Part shown: positions 40,668 to 46,443 of the stretch, piece after piece | How the letters are laid out: every line of letters begins with the position of its first letter | Numbering within the stretch: position 1 is the first letter of the stretch | Assembly: GCF_000344615.1 (NCBI RefSeq) | Contig: NZ_KB467824.1 | Span: forward strand, 1 to 46,443 | Direction: 5' to 3' | Length of the DNA stretch: 46,443 nucleotides | DNA from: Janthinobacterium sp. CG3 | Lineage (GTDB): Bacteria; Pseudomonadota; Gammaproteobacteria; Burkholderiales; Burkholderiaceae_D | Translations under genes and position numbers: made by a program | Notes under the pieces: model-generated | Database searches by the model: none | What the model was told of the DNA's origin: nothing | What the model saw: only the letters and a program-made list of their open reading frames with translations

Positions 40668-42443
40668 ATGCAAACTGCACAACTTGCGCGCCCCTCGCGG
40701 CCGCGCCTCAACTGGCCGCGCGGCGTGGTGGTGACGCTCACCTGCGTCGCCATCTTCCTGCCGCTGTTCCTGATTTTCTACCAGAGCTTCCTGTCGGCGC
40801 CGTTCTTCATGCCGGTCAAGGAGTTCGGTTTCGACGCCTACCGCTTCATCCTCGACGACCCGGACTTCTCGATGGCGTTCAAAAACGGCCTGATCCTGGC
40901 CACCGGCCTGGCCGCGATCGCCGTGCCGCTGGGCGGCATGCTGGCCTTCCTGATGGTGCGCACCGACCTGCCCGGGCGCGGCTGGATCGCGCCGATGCTG
41001 CTGGTGCCGATCTTCGTCTCGCCGATGGTGATGGGCTTCGGCTACGTCGTCTCGATGGGGCCGGTGGGTTTCTACTCGCTGTGGGCCAAGCAACTGCTCG
41101 GCTTCATCCCGTGGAACATCTATTCGTTTACCAGCATCGTCATCATCGCCGGCCTGACCCACGTGCCGCACGTCTACCTGTACGCCTCGTCGGCGTTGAA
41201 AAGCCTCGGCTCCGACGTCGAGGAGGCGGCCCGCGTGGCCGGCGCCTCGCCGCTGCAGGTGATGCTCAACGTCTCGCTGCCGATGATCATGCCGGCGCTG
41301 GCCTACGCCGGCGTGCTGGTGTTCTTTCTCGGCTTCGAGGTGTTCGGCCTGGTGCTGGTGCTGGGCGACCCGGAGGGCCACCTGGTGCTGGCGACCTACC
41401 TGTACAAGCTGACCAACAAGCTCGGCACGCCGTCCTACCACCTGATGGCCGCCGTCGCGGTGTCGCTGGTGATGGTGACGATGCCGCTGGTGATGGCGCA
41501 GCGCTGGCTGCTGAAGTCGGCCAACAAATACGTGTCGATCAAGGGCAAGGGCGCGCGCAGCAAGGCCATGCCGCTGGGCCGCTGGAAGTGGCTGGCGTTC
41601 GCGCTGCTGGCCGGCTGGCTGCTGTTTACCATCGTCCTGCCGCTGTCGGGCATCGTGTTGCGCTCCTTCGTGCAGTACTGGGGCGAGGGCGTGAAGCTGG
41701 CCGACGTGCTGACCTTGCAGCATTTCCGCGACATCTTCGAACAACCCTCGCTGGTGCGCGGCATCGTCAACACCGTCCTGATCGGCGTCGTCGGCGGCGC
41801 GCTGGCGGTGGCCTGCTACTGCGGCATCGCGCTGGCGATGCACCGCAAGCCCGACGGCATCACCCGCCTGCTCGACTACAGCGTGCTGGTGCCGCGCGCC
41901 GTGCCGGGCCTGCTGGCCGGCCTGGCCTTCCTGTGGGTGTTCCTGTTCGTGCCGGCCTGGCTCGACGGCCTGCTGAAAACCATGGACAACGGCGTCGCGG
42001 TCTGGCTCAGCGGCCATGTGATCCCGCTGCTGCGCGAAGTGCGTTCGACCATCTTCGCGCTGTGGCTGGCCTACTCGGTGGTGTGGCTGGCCTACGGCAT
42101 GCGCCTGATCTCCACGGCGCTGCTGCAGGTCGGGCCGGAGCTGGAGGAGGCCGCCCGCGCCGTCGGCGCCAGCCGCGGCCAGGTCACCCGCGACGTCACG
42201 CTGCCGCTGATCAAATTCGGCCTGCTGGGCGCCTGGCTGATGGTGTTCCTGATCTTCGAGCGCGAATACTCGACCGGGGTCTACCTGCTCACGCCGGGCA
42301 CCGAGGTGATCGGCGCGATGCTGGTGTCGCTGTGGGCGGGCGGCTCGACCGACCTGGTGGCGGCGCTGTCGTTCATCAACATCACCCTGGTCGCGATCGG
42401 CCTGGGCATCGCGCTGCGCTTCGGCGTCAAGCTGCATAACTAA
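40668..42443 (+). CDS. ABC importer permease, fused two-domain FbpB/AfuB type
   Basis: A 591-residue inner-membrane protein with two tandem permease halves and about 12 membrane helices. Each half carries the EAA loop that docks the ATPase: EEAARVAGASPLQVMLNVSLP in the first and EEAARAVGASRGQVTRDVTLP in the second. The fused layout is typical of iron(III), phosphonate and sugar-phosphate importers, and the low-affinity assignment to one of these rests on the whole operon. ATG 40668; the ATPase gene begins 22 bp after its stop. The loop at residues 285-300 is basic (KGKGARSKAMP), as expected for the inner face between the two halves. Confidence 0.93.
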   Translation: MQTAQLARPSRPRLNWPRGVVVTLTCVAIFLPLFLIFYQSFLSAPFFMPVKEFGFDAYRFILDDPDFSMAFKNGLILATGLAAIAVPLGGMLAFLMVRTDLPGRGWIAPMLLVPIFVSPMVMGFGYVVSMGPVGFYSLWAKQLLGFIPWNIYSFTSIVIIAGLTHVPHVYLYASSALKSLGSDVEEAARVAGASPLQVMLNVSLPMIMPALAYAGVLVFFLGFEVFGLVLVLGDPEGHLVLATYLYKLTNKLGTPSYHLMAAVAVSLVMVTMPLVMAQRWLLKSANKYVSIKGKGARSKAMPLGRWKWLAFALLAGWLLFTIVLPLSGIVLRSFVQYWGEGVKLADVLTLQHFRDIFEQPSLVRGIVNTVLIGVVGGALAVACYCGIALAMHRKPDGITRLLDYSVLVPRAVPGLLAGLAFLWVFLFVPAWLDGLLKTMDNGVAVWLSGHVIPLLREVRSTIFALWLAYSVVWLAYGMRLISTALLQVGPELEEAARAVGASRGQVTRDVTLPLIKFGLLGAWLMVFLIFEREYSTGVYLLTPGTEVIGAMLVSLWAGGSTDLVAALSFINITLVAIGLGIALRFGVKLHN

Positions 42444-42464
42444 TATATATAACGAGACTCCATC

Positions 42465-43538
42465 ATGAACGAATTATCAGTCAACGACTTGTACCTCGAC
42501 TACGGCACCGGCGCCAGCGCCAACGCGATCCTGAAGGGCGTGTCGATGCACTTGAAAAAAGGCGAAGTGGTGGCCTTGCTGGGGCCGTCCGGCAGCGGCA
42601 AGACCACGCTGTTGCGCGCGGTGGCCGGGTTGGAAAGCCCGAAGGCGGGCACCATCAACATCGGCGAGCGGCTGGTGTTCGACGGCGCGCGCAACTTCGA
42701 GATGCCGGCCGAGCAGCGCAACCTGGGCCTGGTGTTCCAGTCCTACGCGCTGTGGCCGCACAAGACCGTGTTCGACAACGTCGCCTACGGCCTGAAGCTG
42801 CGCAAGATGGCGACGACGGAAATCGCCGCGCGCGTCAACGAGGTGTTGACGCAACTGGGCCTGGGGCACCTGGGCGGGCGCTTCCCGCACCAGTTGTCGG
42901 GCGGCCAGCAGCAGCGCGTGGCGATCGCCCGCGCGCTGGTGTACAACCCGCCGGTGATCCTGCTCGACGAGCCGCTGTCGAACCTGGACGCCAAGCTGCG
43001 CGAGGAGGCGCGCGCCTTCCTGCGCGAGCTGATCGTGCGGCTCGGCCTGTCGGCGCTGATGGTGACGCACGACCAGGCCGAGGCGATGGCGATCTCGGAC
43101 CGCATCCTGCTGCTCAACAACGGCAAGATCGAACAGCAGGGCGCCCCGCAAAGCATGTATGAAACGCCGGACACCTTGTTTACCGCCGAGTTCATGGGCA
43201 GCAACAACCGCCTGCCGGGCCAGGTGATCCAGCGCGACGGCGCGGCCGTGCGCCTGAACGTCGACGGCGTGACGATGCGGGGCACGGCGCGCGGCGTCAA
43301 CACCGGCGCCGACGTGCACACGGTGATCCGGGTCGAGGAGGTGAAGATCAGCGCGACCGCGGTCGAGAACGCGATCGAGCTGCCGCTGCTGACCTGCATG
43401 TACCTGGGCGACCGCTGGGAGTGCCTGTTTCACCGCGGTGGCCACAACGAGATCAGCCTGCGCGCCTACTCGAAGTACAAGCTGGACGCCGGCAAGTACT
43501 GGTTGCACATGCCGGCCGACAAGCTCTGGGTGTTTTAA
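42465..43538 (+). CDS. ABC importer ATP-binding protein, FbpC/PotA-like
   Basis: A 357-residue ATPase. Walker A LLGPSGSGKTTLLRA, Q-loop LVFQSYALWPHKT, signature LSGGQQQRVAIARAL, Walker B ILLDEPLSNLDA and H-loop VTHDQAEAM are all intact. The C-terminal third (from about residue 240) is a TOBE-type domain, where regulation or sugar/anion sensing can occur. It powers the permease encoded immediately upstream and completes the importer. ATG 42465, with CGAGAC upstream. The operon ends with the terminator at 43755-43777, after a REP-like element. Ligand as for the binding protein: unknown. Confidence 0.94.
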   Translation: MNELSVNDLYLDYGTGASANAILKGVSMHLKKGEVVALLGPSGSGKTTLLRAVAGLESPKAGTINIGERLVFDGARNFEMPAEQRNLGLVFQSYALWPHKTVFDNVAYGLKLRKMATTEIAARVNEVLTQLGLGHLGGRFPHQLSGGQQQRVAIARALVYNPPVILLDEPLSNLDAKLREEARAFLRELIVRLGLSALMVTHDQAEAMAISDRILLLNNGKIEQQGAPQSMYETPDTLFTAEFMGSNNRLPGQVIQRDGAAVRLNVDGVTMRGTARGVNTGADVHTVIRVEEVKISATAVENAIELPLLTCMYLGDRWECLFHRGGHNEISLRAYSKYKLDAGKYWLHMPADKLWVF

Positions 43539-43678
43539 GTGGCGCGCCCCGACCCGGGCGCGCGACAAAGCCGGTTGGCGGCTGCAATGCTGTTCAGTTG
43601 GCGAGCCGGCAACGTTGAAAATGAAGCCAGGGCAAGGAGCCGGGGTCTGACCGTCATGCCGCTAAGCTAATGGTTTTC

Positions 43679-43742
43679 GTCGGTCGGGTTAGCCGGAACG
43701 GCGTAACCCGACTGGCGTCGGCAGCGGCTCGGCGTCGGATTA
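43679..43742. repeat. REP-like element, copy E (full length)
   Basis: gtcggtcgggttagcc, then ggaacggcgtaacccgac (a palindromic pair) followed by tggcgtcggcagcggctcgg. It is the best complete copy and matches copy D in opposite orientation. It lies between the ABC operon and its terminator. Confidence 0.8.
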
Positions 43743-43754
43743 CTGAACGGCATT

Positions 43755-43777
43755 GCCGGCTAGCAGCCGGCTTTTTT
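43755..43777 (+). terminator. Rho-independent terminator of the ABC operon
   Basis: gccggct (43755-43761) pairs with agccggc (43765-43771) around agc, followed by six T (43772-43777). It lies 217 bp after the ATPase stop, with the REP-like element between. Confidence 0.85.
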
Positions 43778-44066
43778 GCGAGACGGATACGCAAGCAGGG
43801 GCGCGACCGTGGCACCGGCAATCGGCGCGCGCCGGTGGCGCCAAAGGCGGGCCAGTTCCGGGGCGGTTGCGACACAGGCCGCGCCTTTGTCGGATTTCCC
43901 CATCAAAACGCGCAAAAAAGAGACCGTCGTGGTTTCCTTACGGAACTCTGCCCGGCCTATTTTGCCGCATTCGTCTATACTTCACCCCAGCAAGTACGCT
44001 GACGCAATACCGTAGTGTGACGCGATGCGGGCTACTTTTTTGATCCGCGCTCGGGGTAAGGGAATG
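43778..44066. other. Intergenic region before the aryl-polyene-like cluster
   Basis: No gene was recognised. TATACT at 43976-43981 could be a -10 element but has no convincing -35; the ribosome site aaggga (44058-44063) serves the next gene. The overall gap between operons is 528 bp (43539-44066). Confidence 0.4.
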
Positions 44067-44822
44067 ATGCGCACACAAGGCGTAAGTTTTTCGATTGCAA
44101 GACATGCGGCCTGGGCGCCGGGGCTCGACACGCCCCAGGCCTGGCGGGACTGGGCGCGCGCGCCGTTTGCCATCGCCGGCGCCGACGAGCCCGGCGTGCG
44201 CATGATGGCGCCGATGCTGCGGCGCCGCGCCGGCGCGCTCGGCAAGATGGCGCTGGAAGTGGCCTACCAGTGCCTGGAGCAGCGCGCCGACGTGCCCACG
44301 GTGTTTTGTTCGCGCCACGGCGAGGTGCTGCGCGCGGTCGAGTTGCTGGGCTGCCTGGCGCGCGGCGAGCCGCTGTCGCCGACGGCCTTCAGCATGGCCG
44401 TGCACAACGCCAACGCCGGCCTGTTTTCCATCGCCCGCGCCGACCGCGCCAACCACATCGCGCTGGCCGCCGGCGCCAGCAGCATCGAGCACGCGGTCAT
44501 CGAGGCCTGCGGCCTGCTGGCCGACGGCGCGCCCATGGTGCTGCTGGTGGCCAGCGACTGTCCGCTGCCGGCGCCGTTCGGCCGATTCGAGGATTGCGCC
44601 GAGCAGCCGCACGCCTGGGCCTGGCTGATGGTGGCGGCCGGCGCAGCGCCCATCACGCTGACCTGGTCGGCGCGCGCCGCGCCGGCCGGGCCGGACGACG
44701 CCGCCGCGGCCGCGCCGGCCCAGCCCGGCGGCCTGGACGTGCTGCGCTTCCAGTTGGGCGACGCGGCGCGGCTCGAGCGCGGCGCCGGCGCGCGCCTGTG
44801 GCACTGGGCCAAACATGCTTGA
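44067..44822 (+). CDS. Beta-ketoacyl synthase-like chain-length factor of an aryl-polyene-type cluster
   Basis: A 251-residue protein resembling only the N-terminal half of a ketosynthase (Ketoacyl-synt_2 type), seen in SFSIARHAAWAPGLDTPQAW, VFCSRHGEV and FSMAVHNANAGLFSIAR. The active-site Cys of a full ketosynthase is not present, so it fits the catalytically silent chain-length-factor partner found at the start of aryl polyene clusters. ATG 44067 has the better spacing after aaggga; ATG 44064 is one codon upstream. It overlaps the acyltransferase gene by eight bases, so these genes are translationally coupled. Partner ketosynthase, dehydratases and reductase are expected beyond the window. 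Confidence 0.8.
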   Translation: MRTQGVSFSIARHAAWAPGLDTPQAWRDWARAPFAIAGADEPGVRMMAPMLRRRAGALGKMALEVAYQCLEQRADVPTVFCSRHGEVLRAVELLGCLARGEPLSPTAFSMAVHNANAGLFSIARADRANHIALAAGASSIEHAVIEACGLLADGAPMVLLVASDCPLPAPFGRFEDCAEQPHAWAWLMVAAGAAPITLTWSARAAPAGPDDAAAAAPAQPGGLDVLRFQLGDAARLERGAGARLWHWAKHA

Positions 44823-45588
44823 GCTGTTGTCGCGCGGCTGGCGGGTGCTGGCCACGGGCCTGGGCTTCGTGGTGTTCGGCAGCGCCGCGCTGTTGCTGCG
44901 CGTGCTGGCGTTCCCGCTGCTGCGTCTGCTGGTGCGCCAGGGCGAGCGCCGCGTGGCGCTGGTGCGCGCCGCGATCCGCCTGACGCTGCGCGGCTTTATC
45001 GCCTTGCTGCAGGCGCTGGGGGTGCTGCGCTACGAGCTCAGCGGCCTGGAAAAGCTCGAGCGCGGCGGCTTGCTGATTCTGGCCAACCATCCGACCTTGC
45101 TCGACACGGTGTTCCTGATGGCCTTCGTCAAGCGCGCCGACTGTATCGCCAAGGCGGCGCTGTGGCACAACCCGTTCACCGCCGGGCCGGTGCGCGCGGC
45201 CGGGTACATCAACAACGCCGGCGGCCCCGAACTGATCGCCGATTGCATCGCCTCCCTGCGGCGCGGCAACAACCTGATCGTCTTCCCGGAGGGCACCCGC
45301 ACCCCGGCCGGCGGCCTGGTCCGCTTCAAGCGCGGCGCCGCCAACATCGCCGTGCGCGGCGGGCGCGACGTCACGCCGGTGCTGATCAGCTGCCAGCCGT
45401 CGATGCTGGGCAAGGGCGAGGCATGGTGGCGCGTGCCGCTGCGCCGGGCCCGCTTCACCATCGAGGTGCGCGAGGATTTGGCGGTCGGCGGCTTCGCGCC
45501 GGACGGCGTGTCCGAGGCGCTGGCGGCGCGCAGGCTGAACGATTTTTTGCAACAATATTTTACTGGGAAACAAGAACACCATGCTTGA
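44815..45588 (+). CDS. Lysophospholipid acyltransferase-like (PlsC family) protein of the cluster
   Basis: A 257-residue membrane-associated acyltransferase. A long hydrophobic N-terminus (residues 10-45) precedes the catalytic NHPTLLD (His-x4-Asp) and FPEGTRT, both intact. Such genes follow the chain-length factor in aryl polyene clusters and may attach the polyene acid to a lipid. It overlaps the previous gene by eight bases (44815-44822) and the next by eight (45581-45588), with ATGCTTGA at both junctions. ATG 44815. A general phospholipid role cannot be excluded, but the coupled acyl carrier proteins argue for cluster function. Confidence 0.85.
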   Translation: MLELLSRGWRVLATGLGFVVFGSAALLLRVLAFPLLRLLVRQGERRVALVRAAIRLTLRGFIALLQALGVLRYELSGLEKLERGGLLILANHPTLLDTVFLMAFVKRADCIAKAALWHNPFTAGPVRAAGYINNAGGPELIADCIASLRRGNNLIVFPEGTRTPAGGLVRFKRGAANIAVRGGRDVTPVLISCQPSMLGKGEAWWRVPLRRARFTIEVREDLAVGGFAPDGVSEALAARRLNDFLQQYFTGKQEHHA

Positions 45589-45835
45589 ACAGGAAGTGAA
45601 GGAACTCATCATCGAGGTGCTGCAACTCGAAGACATCGGCGTCGACGACATCGACACCGACGCGCCGCTGTTTGTCGACGGCCTCGGCCTCGACTCGATC
45701 GACGCCCTCGAACTGGGGGTGGCGCTGCAGAAGAAGTACGGCATCTCGCTGTCGGCCGACTCGGACGACACGCGGCGCCATTTCGCCTCGGTGCGGGCGC
45801 TGGCGGCGCTGGTCGCCAGCCACAGAAAGAAGTAA
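45581..45835 (+). CDS. Acyl carrier protein 1 of the cluster
   Basis: An 84-residue acidic acyl carrier protein. The phosphopantetheine attachment is S39 in GLGLDSIDALEL; the four-helix pattern and length are normal. It begins eight bases inside the acyltransferase gene (ATG in ATGCTTGA) and is followed after 10 bp by a second, different acyl carrier gene. Paired carrier proteins are typical of aryl polyene clusters, where one carries the growing chain or aryl starter. It probably works with the dedicated ketosynthases and not with fatty acid synthesis. Confidence 0.92.
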   Translation: MLEQEVKELIIEVLQLEDIGVDDIDTDAPLFVDGLGLDSIDALELGVALQKKYGISLSADSDDTRRHFASVRALAALVASHRKK

Positions 45836-45845
45836 GGGGGACGCC

Positions 45846-46118
45846 ATGGTAGTGTTGAACGAGATGAGCCGGGAGCGTTTGCTGGCCTGGGTGAGCGCGC
45901 TGCTGGCCGAGATGTTCGGGCTGGAACTGGCCACGCTGACGCCGCGGTCGGACCTGTACGCCGACCTCGACATCGACAGCATCGACGCGGTCGACCTGAC
46001 CGTGAAGCTGACGCAGCTGACCGGCCGGCGCCTGTCGCCGCAGGCGTTCAAGACCATCCGCACCATCGACGACGTGGTCGACGCGCTGGCGGCCCTGGCG
46101 GCGGAGCCGGCGGCCTAG
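45846..46118 (+). CDS. Acyl carrier protein 2 of the cluster
   Basis: A 90-residue acyl carrier protein with S45 in DLDIDSIDAVDL as the attachment site. It shares the fold but little sequence with the first carrier protein, so the two are not recent duplicates. ATG 45846 follows aaggggga; an ATG at 45864 would shorten the first helix. The next gene starts three bases after its stop, so all five genes from 44067 appear to be one operon. Confidence 0.9.
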   Translation: MVVLNEMSRERLLAWVSALLAEMFGLELATLTPRSDLYADLDIDSIDAVDLTVKLTQLTGRRLSPQAFKTIRTIDDVVDALAALAAEPAA

Positions 46119-46121
46119 GCG

Positions 46122-46443
46122 ATGTGGCTGACCGCGTTGACGGTGTTGATCACGCTGCTGTACCCGCTGGCGATCTGGTACGGCCGCGGGCAGGTGGAGC
46201 CGCGCTGGCTGGCCTGCCTGTTGCTGCTGGCGGCCGCCACGCGCCTGCCGGCGCTCAGGCTGGGCGTCGCGGCGCGCTGGTCGGCGGCCGGCGCGTTGCT
46301 GCTGGCCGCCTGCGCGGTGTGGAGTAATATGCTGCTGCCGCTGAAGCTGTACCCGGTGCTGGTGAACGCCGCGCTGCTGGCCGCCTTCGGCTACAGCCTG
46401 GCGGCGCCGCCGTCGATGGTGGAGCGGCTGGCGCGCCTGCGCG
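46122..46443 (+). CDS. COG4648-like membrane protein of the cluster (3' end outside window)
   Basis: From ATG 46122 the frame is open to the last base, so at least 107 residues of a longer protein. Three or four hydrophobic segments (WLTALTVLITLLYPLAIW; ACLLLLAAATRLPAL; AAGALLLAACAVW) are followed by LYPVLVNAALLAAFGYSL and PPSMVERLARL, the conserved part of the COG4648-type membrane protein that follows the two carrier proteins in aryl polyene clusters. Function unknown. It starts three bases after the second carrier gene, and is easily missed because it lacks a stop in the window. Confidence 0.78.
   Translation, partial: MWLTALTVLITLLYPLAIWYGRGQVEPRWLACLLLLAAATRLPALRLGVAARWSAAGALLLAACAVWSNMLLPLKLYPVLVNAALLAAFGYSLAAPPSMVERLARLR

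Noticed and set aside
38981..40753. 590-codon open frame antisense to the binding-protein genes
   Set aside because: No signal peptide, motif or ribosome site; explained by the GC bias opposite two real genes.
40443..42437. 664-codon open frame antisense to the ABC permease
   Set aside because: Composition (His, Gln, Arg, Asp-rich) is that of a reverse-strand shadow; the permease on the other strand has all family motifs.
39434..43538. Naming the ABC system fbpABC (ferric iron)
   Set aside because: The consecutive Tyr pair that coordinates iron in FbpA is not evident, and the neighbouring porin, Bug and TctDE-like genes point to an organic anion. The ligand is left open.

Overview
The window is very GC-rich, densely coded chromosomal DNA. 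Gene content points to an Oxalobacteraceae-like betaproteobacterium (Massilia/Duganella/Janthinobacterium group): a Bug-family binding protein next to a TctD/TctE-like two-component pair, a Burkholderiales-type porin ending in Phe, alaA next to hom, a DUF3422 protein, and the first genes of an aryl-polyene-like cluster. This placement is inference from gene families; no rRNA, tRNA, CRISPR array or insertion sequence was seen.

Layout. 1-1035: the C-terminal end of a large repetitive adhesin. 1176-6356: a metal-resistance block, with a CueR-type promoter driving copA-cueR, then chrB-chrA with its own AT-rich promoter. 6458-11407: accessory genes (TauE/SafE permease, glutathione transferase-like protein, small zinc-ribbon membrane protein, erythromycin-esterase family enzyme, CopZ-like chaperone, bestrophin, and a truncated YidD-like remnant). 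11641-16110: DUF3422 protein, a MarR regulator with a palindrome upstream, a collagen-like lipoprotein, and a secreted GH13 alpha-amylase. 16306-18921: PIN-PhoH ATPase and a Bcp-type peroxiredoxin.

19039-26353 (minus strand) is a lipid A aminoarabinose (Ara4N) operon: Mth938-like gene, arnT, arnB, arnC, then a formyltransferase and a decarboxylase that are the two halves of ArnA as separate genes, then arnD. As read here arnD carries a +1 frameshift near its 3' end. 26644-29255: alaA-hom with a strong terminator. 29445-32043: ctlX-ocd (guanidino/ornithine catabolism) divergent from an Lrp-type regulator. 32141-34390: a secreted M9 collagenase-like protease.

34885-43538 looks like one sensing-and-uptake locus: a TctE-like kinase and TctD-like regulator (minus strand), divergent from a porin, a Bug-family binding protein without TctA/TctB, and a complete ABC importer (binding protein, fused double permease, ATPase) of the FbpABC/AfuABC type. 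The intergenic region holds a perfect 14-bp palindrome and an 11-bp-phased direct repeat. 44067-46443 holds the first genes of an aryl-polyene-type cluster (ketosynthase-like chain-length factor, acyltransferase, two acyl carrier proteins, COG4648-like membrane protein), cut by the window end.

At least five copies or fragments of a REP-like palindromic element lie between genes (about 16136, 29375, 32076, 34741 and 43679).
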